A stretch of 64,000 nt of DNA, from the NCBI GenBank assembly GCA_900708905.1, contig CAADRB010000011.1:214471-278470 (forward strand), written 5' to 3'. Positions 36,431-48,672 of this stretch are shown one piece after another. The stretch's first letter is position 1. Each line of letters opens with the position of its first letter. The translations under genes were made by a program, and so were the position numbers. The notes below the pieces were generated by a model. That model saw only the letters and a program-made list of their open reading frames with translations, made no database searches and had not been told where the DNA came from. The stretch is from Hymenolepis diminuta (Eukaryota; Platyhelminthes; Cestoda; Cyclophyllidea; Hymenolepididae).

Positions 36431-39400
36431 GTTCGCAGCTTGTTGAAGCCAAATTCTAATCCCATTAACTGCGGAAAGTACTAATTGAATTAACTTATTG
36501 CTAGGAGTATGCATCATTTGCATGAACTGTGGCCTATTGTTTAGCAAAAATGTTAAATAATACGTGTTTAAATTGGCTGAAAAATCTCAATATTTGTATC
36601 AAAATCATATATCTAAATTATTTGAGATTTATTTCACTGATCTTGCTTTCCATCCAATTACAGTATTTGCAAATACAGTTGTGTGTTTAAACAGGACTAA
36701 TTTATGCCTTCCTATCTCAACCTTTTGACAACTTTGTTATTTTGAATTTGACTAATGTCTTCTATTTATTTAAATCAAAAACTCAATTTGAGAATATTTA
36801 AGGAACTAAAATTTGTAAGAAGTCATTAAATCATCAAAATAAGGTGGAAATTTAGAATTATTAAGGAAAAACTTATTTGTTTTTAATCAAATGGCCCTCT
36901 CCAAAGGCGATCCTTTATCGGCTAATATACTTGATTAATTGAACACACCCATTTGTCCATTTATGTATGAGTAAGCCTGTCAGTCACCCTTATGGTTGAT
37001 CAAACTGACAATTACCCAGGCTTCGAGAAAAAGAAGGTGACTTAGTTTCCACAAGCAATAAACGTCACATTAAAGCATAGTCGCCTATCTATTGGCCATA
37101 CTTCTGAGCCACTGACCGAGCTCACCAACTTAAAATTATTAGATACCTCATCTCTGCTAATGTTAAGACTGTAGGAGCATTTTTCAATCCCAACCACTGG
37201 AAGGAAAAGTGAATTGAAGTGATAAGATCGACTGTCATGATCAAGCACTGGACATCGTAGACAGACATAAGTTGAAATCCAAGGAAAAGGGGAACTCATG
37301 AAATTTGAATTTCGCTACTCTTTGTACAACCCAAATCCAAAAATCAAATGAAGTAAGACTTTATGATACCTTGACGTTACTCTCAACAGCACTTTGGTTC
37401 CCTCCTCCTAATCATTTGTTGGACTTTCTGTTAACCGATCTTAGGTGCTTTCCATAGTCAAAGATTGTAATTTTTTTGTATTATTGTGGGTAATATTAAT
37501 AATATTGATAATGATAGTTGACGGCATTTTAACATGTCACACGAGACTGGGTAATCACAAGCTGCTGCGCCCGATTCCATTGATCAATTACATTGACTAG
37601 AGTTAAGTCTAATCAGGCTCACATAAGGTAAAAATATCAAACTTAAACAGCCATGTAGATACGGAATCAGTTACCGGTGTGATTCTTTTAGATCAATAAA
37701 AAAAGGATGTTTTAATTAAGCAAGACTATAAGTCAAGTTATAGATCCCGTTCCCCAGTTAATTAAATACAGAAGTCTTCGCTTATGTAGGTAATTTTCCT
37801 CATCATCTCATTACCCTCAAAACAAACTATTTTTTTTCCCAATGAACGATTCGAGTCTCTGTTATTCGTTTCGCCAATAAAATAAAAATATCTGAAATAA
37901 AATATGAATTCTAGTCTATCTTTACCCTTTAATTTAGTCAATAGACAAAGGCAAATAAAAGAGTGTCCGAAAACTCCACTTTAACCAGTAAGTTTTAGGA
38001 TATCTCTACTCAAACGTGAGTAAATGGAATCCAAAATTGAAATGATTTACAACTTTCTAGCGAGGCAGAGGATGAGTAAACAATAAAAAGAGTGAACATT
38101 TTAATATAGTAGAGAAAATAACAACTAAAAATGAGCGTGAAAGTTGACTCCATCTGAAACGTAATCTTTCGACTATCAGACCATGTAAAGCAGTAATCCA
38201 AAAGCCTATTGAAGGAACATGCATGGGACTTCGGAAGCCTCTATAGTTTCCTTAATTTTAACTGCTCCTCCCGAATAAACTATAAGACACGCACTGCTAA
38301 ACGCAAACATACCTCACCTATAAGTACATCTTAACTCACCTCTCTCCCCCTCTCGTGGTTTCTGATCCTTTCCTTTTAAACTTTGCTAGCCGCTGGTTCG
38401 CCCTCTCTCTATTTTGCTGTGCAGATCTTAAGTAGTTAGATGGATGTTAAGCTTATTTGCTAAGTATTCTTAGTTAGACTTCGCATACTTGGCAAATAAT
38501 CTGTATGTCTCCCAACACCTCTCTTGAGGAGATGAATGGCTTTCTGAAGTCTTTCTGCAATACGTATGTTGACAAATATTATCCGGTGCGGTTGATCAAA
38601 TGGTACTGAATCTCTGACTTCAGATTTGATAACCGTAAGCCTTTATCGCCATGACACTGGTACACAGGGAAAAAGTAAACAAACCCTAACCCAATTTATC
38701 ATCATGAATGAATTTGAAGTAAACACTTCGTTTCCGAGGTGTTCATCTCATCTCTGTTGCTTACGTCCTTTTTTATTCATCCCTCAAACTGAAAGTGATG
38801 AAGTTTTAACAAGATCAAATCATGTACCTGGTCATAATATAAACTATTCCAAACCTGAAATTTTCTTCAAAACTCGGGAACCACAATACTGTTTTCTGAA
38901 ATTATTTGAAATGAAAACGAACGTTAAACTACTTTACCATGTAATTTCTCATTTCACGTAAATATTGTAATATCTAATTTTGGTATATCAAAAGACTGAC
39001 AAATATATAAGCTGAAGTGGAAATATTTGAGCAAACGCAACACAAAGTAATTTCATGAGGAAAAATATACCACTTACAAGTTATTTTCGATGGGTAAGAT
39101 GTACGCGTTCGTCGTGGTGAATGACGCATCCTACTGCTATTTGATTCGCCAGCTTATGTCCAATAGCTGTCTTCGCACGATATGCACGCGTAAATTAGCC
39201 CCAATTACAACTTAGTCAAAACTATCTTCTAACTGGTCTGCCATAAACCAATAAACTTGTCACGACCTTCAATATTAAACGCTTATATGAAATACTACCC
39301 TGTAAGAGCTAAAGCGCGTTATTTGTAATGCAATTTTCATCTTATTTTAATCGAATTTTTAATTGGTTTTGGTTAGTGAAACTTTGCTGAAGCCAAAAAG

Positions 39401-40374
39401 ACTAGGATTCAGTTGAACTTTCACCAAAAGAAGATATTTTTATCTGTGTCAATTCTAGTTTGAAGAAGCATTATCAGTTTCAAATTTAGATTAGAATTTA
39501 CGTTTACCATTTGAAATAATCGAGTGAACTTTTTTGCCTATTTGAGGTTTTGCCAAGCTCGATTAGACTTATTTAAGAAGCGTTGCGGTTACTCAAGTCT
39601 AGTTTGCATCAAGACACCAAGGCAAAATGGATCAAGTACGTTTGTTTCATTAGTAAGATTATCATGTCTAAGTGTTTGTTGATCTCATAACTTAACAGGA
39701 GCTAACAGAGAATATCTGAAAAGGCGAGTTATCAAATGATATTCTGAGTTATAAACAAAGAAAATTAATTCCATTTAATCGGACCGTTATTAAGGCGATG
39801 AATAAGACCGATTTTAGAAAGTATACGTGATTAATTTAGACAACAAAATTTGAATTTTAAAAAACAATATACAACTAACAGGATCCACTTACGAACCTAA
39901 ATACATCAAGCAAAGAAAAAAGGAGTGACATCACTATTTAATCTTATGAGCTTCAGTAATACTGGATGTTTGTTTTCTTATTTTATGAAACGAAGTAGAA
40001 TATTTTAAATTATTACTTAAGTTTTCTTCATTCCCTTGATTTCTAATTGAAAATTAATAACTAAAGGGGTTTCTGAGCAATAATTCAACCAAAACAAACA
40101 TTTTAGTAATGAAACGCTGAAATAAATTAGTAAATTGCCGTAATGTCAATTCGTGTATAAGCAATCTTTTGTGCCTTTCGCACCATATTAACCTTGGGGT
40201 GTACATGTGAGTTTATCAATTTCCGTTTCAGTGGTTGTGCATCTGCACTAGAGTAAATTCTTTTCCCTGTTCGTCACTATACTTGAATACGTCTTTGCAG
40301 TGTACAGCTGATTAACTAGGTTGATTAATATGCTCTTCTGTTAAGTTAGGAGTAGAGTTAGATGTCCATCAATG
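36431..40374. other. Intergenic, no host gene seen
   Basis: AT-rich. It contains one SINE-like copy (38505-38602) and a CT-rich stretch at about 38280-38450 that may be another diverged LTR. The longest open frame (38626-38961, +) has no recognisable features. Confidence 0.45.
38505..38602 (-). repeat. SINE-like repeat copy f
   Basis: Reverse-orientation, diverged copy with CACCTCTCTTGAGGAGA and GGTGCGGTTGATCA. Confidence 0.4.
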
Positions 40375-40510
40375 CAAATCGCACTGGTTAAGTCTGTCTA
40401 TTAAAGAGGAGGAATGGGCTAAGGAGTAATAACAGATTTCTCAGCAGAGAGAGCCCTTGTTGCTACCTCTCTACCCAAGACATGCACTGGAAAAAGCTTT
40501 CCTAAATGGA
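40375..40510 (+). repeat. SINE-like repeat copy c
   Basis: Same orientation as copy a. Blocks CGCACTGGTTAAGTCTG, TTTCTCAGCAGAGAGAGC, CTACCTCTCTACCCAAGAC, then GCTTTCCTAAATGG. The last three align in order with copy a (4718-4890). Confidence 0.6.
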
Positions 40511-41100
40511 CCTGTGAGTTATATCATCCCGTGACGTCATAAATCTCAAAAAATACACATATATTAGTGAAGGTATATGACAACCTTCACGGCAACAGAG
40601 AGACACACCAATAGAAATGACTTTATTCATCCAAACATTCATCAGAAAATTGTTCAGGAGAAAGCCATTATAAACTAACAACCAGAGAAGCAGTCGGTAG
40701 TTAGAACGAAATGCGGTCAGATCACGGGGTTAACAGGCTGAGGACAATGCTTAAGAAGCAATTAAAATTAGCTGAATTTGATTAAATGGTAATTAATTTA
40801 AAATTCTCTATCGCTCTCCTTTTTTTAACCTCTATTTTAGTATCACTGTTTACAAATTTTGTTTTTAGTAGTAATTGCTATTCGTGATACATATAAATCA
40901 TTGAAGAGGAATTATAAAACAGCTAAAAAATAGCATTCCATGATAACTTGGATCAATTAATAATTACGTGGAAACATTGACGTTTGGACGACCACAGCGA
41001 CCGATGAAGTTGTTTGGAAGTCTCGAAGAAAATTTTCGGTTCAACCGAGCTAAGTTCATAAGCTTCATTCCCCATGCACGGAATCACACTACCTGTTGGA

Positions 41101-41290
41101 GTAACAACTAGTAGCTGACAGCTAACGACGGCAAAAGTAGAACACAAAGAGTTGTGTAGGTCAAAGTGCATTGGATAAACCATGATGAGGATTTGAGGGA
41201 ATCAGAGAGAAAGACGGAGGAGAGAGGAGATGAGAGAGAAGCGTACGAGCCAGCAAATGACAAGCATGTATCTGCATTTTATATACTTTT
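41101..41290 (-). repeat. LTR fragment, family L
   Basis: In minus orientation: CT-rich 'ctcatctcctctctcctcc', 'cctcatcatggtttatccaat', 'caactctttgtgttctac', then a terminus GCTACTAGTTGTTAC. Matches the 3' half of the LTR at 32022-32446. The open frame 40953-41183 (-) begins inside it and looks spurious. Confidence 0.5.
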
Positions 41291-41818
41291 TAGAGAAGGA
41301 GTAGAATAAACAGATGGAATGGTTCCGAACATCGCTAATAGGGAAAAGCGAACCCTGGCAGGGCTCATTCAAGGACTTTTCCCGCTAATTAAGATAAACC
41401 ACTTGAGGAAATTCGATAGTTCTTTACGGTGAATCTGAGGTCACTGCAGGTTTAAGCATTTCAATTACCACTGCGAGGTCGAGATAACAAAGTCTCAGAA
41501 ATTAGTGATGATCTCAAGATGTTTTAGCTTATCAGAAAATACGAGCATCTTTTACTACAACGGTGCCTTTAGGTAAGAAATAGAATTTATTGCTAATCCT
41601 AGTATTGATTAATATATTGATAAAAGAGGATTAAGCAGCAAAAGATGAGCTAGGATAATACATGGGAAATCAAACGTAAACAATATGTATTATATCAGAC
41701 CTCCAACAGATTAACAATTTGATATCAAGATTATTTCAAGGAGATTTTGGAACTGCGGTCACCGCCCTTGCATTTCGAGCAGCGTGTCAATCGATTAGAC
41801 TGTCATAAGATCATCATG

Positions 41819-42843
41819 ACATTTCCAAGTAACGGATCTGGAGGAATAAAGGAATCTTGTTGTCGTTGTTATTGTCAGAAATCGCCTTCAGAAAGCCTAG
41901 ATAATGAAATCATACCATTCCATCCCTTATGTCCATTCTATAACCGACATCCAATACCTCCTGAAATGCATATATTGAAAAACGCGATGCCTACTGAAGG
42001 ACTCAGAGGCTATATAGATTTCCACGACCCCGAAAAGCGAAAGTATTATAGAAGCTTTCAAGGATTTAATGATTTTGATGTCATTCGACGACTTGTCCCA
42101 TATAATCTATGCGCACCTTATCCAGGCGTAACTGTTCGATATTTTGCTGTAAATTGGCCGGAATATTGCATCTTGGTAAGTTATTTATTCAAACCTCCAA
42201 CTTGATATTCTCTATAGGCCTTCACGGATACCCATATTCCAGAAGGAATTATCATGGCCTATCCAGAGGAACCACTGAAAGCAAGAATCACCATGCTAGC
42301 TGTGAAGAATATACTCGCTAGAAGGAAAGTCTGTAAGTTTTCAAGGATATTATCCCTTTGATTAAGCTTTATGGCAGATACTACACAAATAAGGCCATGC
42401 CTAGACCTCAGTAATCCTCTGAAGTCCAACTAGCAGTAGAAAAGTACAACTAGTCCCCAACAAAGTGCTCTAGTATTAGTTGCTCCCAAAATTAGCTAGG
42501 CTCCGTCCAAAGTAGCAAGAACGTGGGAGGTATCGTGTGGAGGGCGTCGATCGCAAAACTGCTTAATAACTGTGTACAACGGGCGCTGCGTTGCACTAAT
42601 ATTGATCAATAATTGGCTGAAAGGCCCATGCTTGCTCGATACGCGATCGGTAGCTTGACCGCACTTTCCAAAATGTTCAAACGCGCGCGAAATTCCTTTG
42701 GTCGGCCTTGGTAGCGTTGCACACTCCGCAGCTCTATGACTAAATCAAGTTTCATTAACAGGCATTCTTTTTTTGTTTTAGATAGGACCCTACTGAAGAT
42801 GGAGATTAAAAAACTCAAAGAAGGTGGAGTTAAGGAGGTATAA
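41819..42843 (+). CDS. Uncharacterised 177-residue Cys-rich protein, three exons
   Basis: Exons 41819-42175, 42218-42332 and 42782-42843, ending in TAA. Introns of 42 and 449 nt have good GT/AG sites (GTAAGT donors; TCTATAG and TTTTAG acceptors) and the phases close. The start is the first clear ATG (MTFPSNG); the frame stays open upstream to about 41747, so an earlier exon is possible. The N-terminus carries a CCRCYCQ cluster and another Cys at HPLCPFYN. The middle reads LRGYIDFHDPEKRKYYRSFQ, and the next part is aromatic and Pro-rich (PYNLCAPYPGVTVRYF). The C-terminus is basic and probably helical (KMEIKKLKEGG). I do not recognise the family, and no signal peptide or membrane segment is visible. 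It converges on PPP1R10, about 880 bp away stop to stop. An AATAAA at 43541 is a distant candidate poly(A) signal. Confidence 0.7.
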
Positions 42844-43706
42844 CCGGTGTCCACCATTATAGTGGTCAGTGACAGCGTTAAATACCGAACAACGTTTTTT
42901 CATTTTAGATCGTTTTGTCTCCTGGGAATGAGAACCCGAACAACCAATTTTTCGAGATTTTTTGCAATTTTGAACCGTTTAGACGAATGAATATCAAAGG
43001 GGAGTATTATTTCAATATTTAATTGATTAACAATTCATATTGTTCAAGAAAAATCAATAATTTGTCAGATTTCGAATATTAGAATTTGATTTATTGACTT
43101 TTGCTCGTACGTTGACCATATGTAAGCGGATACAATCGGCTGGCTGTACGTGATTTTGCAAAATTTATTTCTTAAAACACCAAAATAATTTGATAATTCT
43201 GTTTGAATTTTATGTACATTCGCAACCTAATCCATGCTATATTAATCCAAAGTAGAAGCATTGGATTTCTGCCTTTATGAAGTTTCCTTATGCTAGGAAG
43301 TTAACAGAACTCTATTAGATCTTCCAGTTTTTACAACTCTAATAGAACCTTGTTAACACAGCCTAGTTCGTTAAAACCATATTCTAGCCCTTACTCAGAC
43401 GGAAACAAAAAGTTAAATAGAAAATTTAACTCCTACTAAGTCTCTACCTTACCATAAGCAGTAATCACCAAACGTTTAACAAATCAAGTGTGATCAAGAA
43501 CCAAGTATATTAAACCACTCATTCTGCTTGAAAAGCAAGAAATAAACACGATAAAACGGTAACCTTCTATTCGATTTTTATTGAATACACCAGCAACAAC
43601 TATTCAAATACACCAACAACCACAAGTATTAATATTTACATTGTAATCAATAATAATGAGGGCGTGAGTTCTAAAGAGATAAATAATTTTTATGTACACA
43701 TCAGCA

Positions 43707-43712
43707 TTTATT
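43707..43712 (-). terminator. Polyadenylation signal for PPP1R10
   Basis: AATAAA on the minus strand starting 13 nt after the PNUTS stop codon. A second AATAAA lies at 43577-43582. Either could be used. Confidence 0.5.
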
Positions 43713-43724
43713 GTTCATTGGCAT

Positions 43725-46665
43725 TCACCAATTTGGTGGTGGGGGTTGATAGCTAGGATGGAGGAAGTGACAATTACTGCCGTTTCGACAATTGCCCTGT
43801 TGGAAGAACTTGCAGATCTGTTCAGGACGAACACCAGGTGGACCCCGAGGCCGCATTGGAGGAGGATTCATAGGACCTAACCTACCACCGTTGAACATTG
43901 GCGGGGGGCCGCCACGATAGGGGGGTCGTGGCATTGAACCACCACCCCTGGGGAAACGTTGTGAAAGGCCATCGGGGGGATATTGGGGATGTCTAAATGG
44001 GGGACCCATTTGGGGTCGCATAGGTGGTCCTCTAGTACGCATTCCAGGATGAGGTCTTTCACCAGCAGACATAAAGGGAGGACCAGTGGGTGGCATTCTT
44101 GGGGGGCCCCCCATATTTGGTGGTTGATGCATCGGTGGTGTATGATCTTCAAAATGCTCATGAGACGGGTAATTAGGTTGATTTTGAGGTTTATAATCCA
44201 CGGGAGGTGAAGTTGCGGACGTGGGCTGTGATTGTGGTTTATTAGCAGCAGCAGATGTCTCTTGTTGATCAAAGTTTAGAGCGAGGGATTTGACTAAATC
44301 TGCCACATTGGGATTGAGAGAGACCTATACAAACCGCACAAGATGTAAATGTATACGACTTTTCCAACGAGAGTAATCAATAAAAAGCGAATCTAACTAC
44401 CTTAGAGCTTCCATCCTCTGTACTCTTTGTTACCAGCAGCTGATCATTATACTAGAAATCAAAACAGCTTGAATTAAGTAACGCAATTTAAAACGAGGTA
44501 GTTCAAATAAAAAGATGGCAACCAAACACCAGCCTCACACAAAATCCTTATAGGAACTCAATCACACATAACACCAGGCTATTGATTAATCGGTTTAAGC
44601 TAATGAAATATAGACCAGACTGATCGGCTTTCCACGAAGGACAAATTTAGAATATACACAATCCTCCGTCAATGCTTGAGTGACCCGCGATTTGATCTTG
44701 GTCCTTCCCATTGCGATCACGAACAGAAGAACGATAAAATATCCTAATCCGGCCCATTACTTTTTTCAGTATTAAAACCACAGCTTCTTTATACCACAAA
44801 CACATTCAACCCTAACTATACAATTCGTTTCCTCATAAATTACTGACAAAAAGCAGGTTAGACCACGTATTTGTGACAGACCAAATTCGCCAGTACAACA
44901 GCGACTACTTTTTCGGAAACGATTTTAAACACTTTTATTTTGTGGGTAAAGGTAAAATAGAGAGAGTTCGACGAAAGAGGAGGAGCAAAACACAACTCTT
45001 TGAGTAGAGTTAAACGTACATCCCTAATAGGAATTTGAATAGGTTCCTTTTTTACAAAATCTTCTTTATCAGGTTCTTCTGGCGTAAATGGTATGCTTTC
45101 CCGAGTAAAGTAGATGGTTTGCAAAATATGTCTCTCTCTTTCTAATTGAGTTTCGCGCTCGGTCGACCGACTCCCTGGTTCTGCAGGCGGATTAACCTCC
45201 AATGGAGGAGGAGGATACCACTGCAAGTTAATAAAAGGAATTAATAAAACTATTTGAAATTGATAAAAAAAGAGGATGAAAACCCACCCTTCCGCCGCAC
45301 ATTTCGACGTCTTCATGACGTTTAAACAGTTGACGTTCAAGAGAATGTTCCTGCTGCCGAATTTCCTCAATAGTACGAGTAATATTAACTACAATTAAAA
45401 CAAACGGAAAAATGAGATGAAAACTTGGAAAGTTGATCGTTAATAACAGATCAGCATTTAAAAAAAACCAACCTCGTTCATTTTCGTCAACTTCAAAGTA
45501 ACTAATTTGCGTCAAAGAATGCTCAGGAGCCCAAGTCACTCTTTTCTTGTTGGCCTTCCTATCACCTGTAAGAATGGGGAAATTAGTGATTGCGGACTTT
45601 GACGGCCCATCAGATTCACTTGGATCAGCTGGCATAAAATCCTGTGTTCCTGTTTTACCATCATCCATCGTCTAGGAAATTAAATAACAGCAAAATAATA
45701 AAACTTACAGCATTAATGTCAGCATGAGATGTAGATGGCTCCAGTTTAGGGATTTTGCGTTTCTTACGAATAGCCGGTTGCGAATGGGCAAGAGCATTGA
45801 TGAAATTGAAGCTTTCGTGAATCTCAGTGGGAGCTAAAATGAAATATTCAATTACAACGAAAAAAAATCTCAACCTTACATTTCTTAGGCTCTGTTGGTG
45901 TAACGGTAATGCTTTGATGAAAAGATTCAATGGGCGCAGCTGGTTCTTCGTTTGGATTTTCATTCTTCATCTTCTTCGCCAAAACTTCTGATCGAGATTT
46001 AGGTATAGCCAATTCTGGAGCGTCTTCAATTCCAGCAGTCCTCATGACTGTAGGAGGAACCTTGACAGTTTTTCTCCTTTTCTTTACCTCTTGAATTGGC
46101 TGTGAAGATGCCGTAACTGAAAGCTCCTCCTTTTTCGCGTCCAATTTTTCCTTCTTCACAGACTCCAATTTGCGCTTTCTGGGCTTGATTTCACCGTTAG
46201 CATTACTGACAACGTCCATCCACTTCTTGACAATATCAACAGCTATTGAACGTACTTCTAAAGAGAGCAAATATAGACAGACAAGCACAACATACTTTCA
46301 TTAGTAGATTTCCTAGAAAGTGTCTTAATCATCTTCGGACAAACGTTCCGCGTAAGTAATTGAAAAGTGACTGGAAGATGGAGGTAAAGTTGCATCAATT
46401 CAGCCAAAAACGAAAAGTCCTCTTCCTGAGAGGCCTCCTGCAGCCATTTGAGAAGAATATCCCACGCCTCTGTATCGCATAGCAACGACTGAACAGCTGC
46501 CTCCGAAGCGGCAATTACACAGAGTGATATACATTTTGGTGCCAGCAGCCCACCCGTATTAGCCATTAGGGAAACAAGCTCAGAAATCGAACTTCTGCGT
46601 ATGCCACCACTTTCCGTTAAGTGGACCTTGAAAGAATCCAATAGCTTATTGGGATCACTGACAAT
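43725..46665 (-). CDS. PPP1R10: PNUTS, PP1 nuclear targeting subunit; first coding exon not found
   Basis: Scaffold that holds protein phosphatase 1 in the nucleus and regulates RNA polymerase II. Exons in transcript order: 46665-46296, 46257-45880, 45833-45709, 45671-45473, 45388-45288, 45220-45020, 44451-44401, 44324-43725. All have GT/AG sites with matching phases, 2025 nt in total (674 residues plus stop). The N-terminal exon encodes a TFIIS N-terminal (LW)-type helical bundle (DPNKLLDSF through LSRKSTNE), continued by VRSIAVDIVKKWMDVV. A basic stretch follows (KPRKRKLES, VKKRRKTVKV), a likely nuclear signal. At about residue 335 is KRVTWAPE, the RVxF-type PP1-docking motif, followed by SYFEVDENER as in other PNUTS proteins. 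The last exon is Pro/Gly/Met-rich and ends in a CCCH zinc finger of spacing C-x7-C-x5-C-x3-H. The start codon lies upstream of 46665: the acceptor there opens in phase 0, and only a few N-terminal residues should be missing. Confidence 0.93.
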
Positions 46666-46689
46666 CTGAAACAAAGTATACTCTGTCAA

Positions 46690-47936
46690 CTACCTTCTAA
46701 GAAGCTCGTCTTAGCATATTTACAGATATTCAAGTTACTGTTATTCTCAATAACGGCGAACATTGAGCTCATAACCTTTAATAAAGCAAACTGTTTCGAT
46801 TACCAACTTTTGACAACTTATGCAGGATTATCAAACAGCAGGTATAAGACAATAAAACCATTCAAACTTCAAAAAACTTATATATTAAACATAGACTAAA
46901 AGCGGCATTAAAGTTAAAAAGAAACCGTTAAACCCGCAGTTGACCCGTACATATTCATGGCCTTGCGCCATTCCTACGAAAACAAAAACCGAAAGCTAAT
47001 AGGAAATGGAGGTATATTTTTAAACAAATTTGTACTAAGAGAATTTTTATCTACTTCAATCTGTTTTGAATAGCGTTAATTTTTCTTTTGCAAATTTAAA
47101 ATTTTTTAAATATTATTTCTAATTTATGAATCAATTCATCCTTTTACGTTCAATGATTATTAGCGTGGCCAAATATTAACATAGGACAAAAAGCATGGAA
47201 TTCCATCATATAAATTTACTTATCTTTTATTTTGATCGAAAGTATATTTCAAAATAAAAATTTCGTTTTCGCGTTTGCCCAAAGGTATCTGCATGATTTT
47301 CAAATACTTCGGTTTAAACTAATGCTGCATTATGGCATATTATTTCCCCACTGGAAACGATTTAGTCTTATTTGCTTTGAGATAGGTCGAGAAACCAAAA
47401 CTATACTATTTGTTATGAATATTTTTTAAGATATAAATATTTACCACACAATGTTGGGTGCGAACAAATGACAGTTACATACATTTCCATATTTACTAGT
47501 GACTCACGCTTTGATATACTTTGTTTTATTGTTATAAAAGGCTCTGTCAATTAATTGATGTTTCCTAAATTCTTTCCTGTATGTTGATTGAACGATTATA
47601 TCTACCAATGGACTTCTTGATTTCATTAAATCTTCATAATCATACATTGAATTACTACTAATACTGTTACTAATAATCGGATGATTTTCATTAGTTAGAA
47701 TTATCTATGTGCATTAAGTTATCTTAGAGGATAAATTTTTTCGGTTATTTTAGCCAAATAACCGATTAAATCAATTAGTCGAGAACAGGAATTCATCCCT
47801 GAACTCCGAGATCAATTCAGAAAACTTTAATTTCAGGAAATTTATGGAATTTCAAAATCTCTATTCGCCCAAGTAATCGATATTCAAGTAAGTCAACCTA
47901 ACTTCATTATGTACCTTCGGTAATAACGTTGGGGAT
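46690..47936. other. Upstream flank or first intron of PPP1R10
   Basis: No exon recognised with confidence. Minus-strand ATGs near 46769 and 46980 open short frames, but neither joins the 46665 acceptor in frame through a good donor. The rest is AT-rich without recognisable coding. Confidence 0.4.
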
Positions 47937-48343
47937 CTGTCGGACCCCATCCATCGAAAAGATGGAATACGTCAAGTTACCCATGTCACCAGATAGTTCG
48001 GAGGTGGCAGGCAAGCCAGCCCAATTTTGTAATTAGTAAATTAGGTTTATATACAAAACATTTCTTTGTTAGACGTCAGTCATGTCTCGTCGACGGTGTC
48101 TCGGCGTGATGATCGACATCTGTTCAGGTATCTATGTACAAACACACAAACACGGCGAAACCACCTGTGGACACTGTAGTGGAGATCTTATCGCCAGTCA
48201 ATCATTTTTAATCGCCAGATGTTGATAGACATCTGCTGGCTATAGCATCTCCCATCAAAATATGAGACATCCATTTTGGGGATCCGAGACGACCTCTTTG
48301 GTCGATTATGATGTTGTCTGGTGTCCGGTGTTTGTTTTGCACA
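47937..48343 (+). repeat. Possible solo LTR or other insertion, more GC-rich than its flanks
   Basis: About 400 bp that begins TGTCGGACCCC and ends TTTTGCACA (TG...CA). It has a TATA-like TTTATATAC at about 48046 and a small perfect stem (CAGATGT / ACATCTG) near 48218. Its composition contrasts with the AT-rich surroundings. No target duplication could be fixed by eye. Lies just upstream of the PABP-like gene. Confidence 0.35.
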
Positions 48344-48654
48344 CGTTAAGGTCTCTTAAATTGTAAAAAATATGAGAGTTATTTGCGAAAATACTATTTG
48401 CTCATATTTAGCACTTCCCTTTCTCCTTAACAGATTCAACCACTACAGAATTGTTTTCCCCTTTCGTGTTCAGATTAAAAATAGTGAATTGTTAACTATA
48501 TAAACAATAATAACACTAACCCCAAACCGCTATGTCAAACAAAAATAATATTTAACTGTTTAATTTTAAATATGAGCATTTTTTATATTTCCAAGGAATA
48601 TTTCCTAAGATATGTGCTCACTTTAAATTTTTATGTGATTGTTGATCTCATTAC

Positions 48655-48661
48655 TTTTCAG
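48655..48661 (+). promoter_or_regulatory. 3' splice acceptor just upstream of the PABP-like start
   Basis: CTTTTCAG ends at 48661, 11 nt before the ATG at 48673, after a T-rich tract. It could be the end of a 5'-UTR intron or a spliced-leader trans-splice acceptor, which flatworms use for part of their mRNAs. The sequence does not decide which. Confidence 0.45.
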
Positions 48662-48672
48662 TGGTTGTAGAT

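Noticed and set aside
37042..37299. 85-codon minus-strand frame
   Set aside because: No recognisable motif and no splice context.
43877..44272. Long antisense/shifted frames over the PNUTS last exon
   Set aside because: Frame shadows of the Pro/Gly-rich exon; the CCCH finger and splice phase fix the true frame.
46258..46689. Open frame appearing to start at 46689 for PNUTS
   Set aside because: The codon at 46689 is TTG, and a TTTGTTTCAG acceptor ends at 46666, so this is intron followed by exon, not a start.
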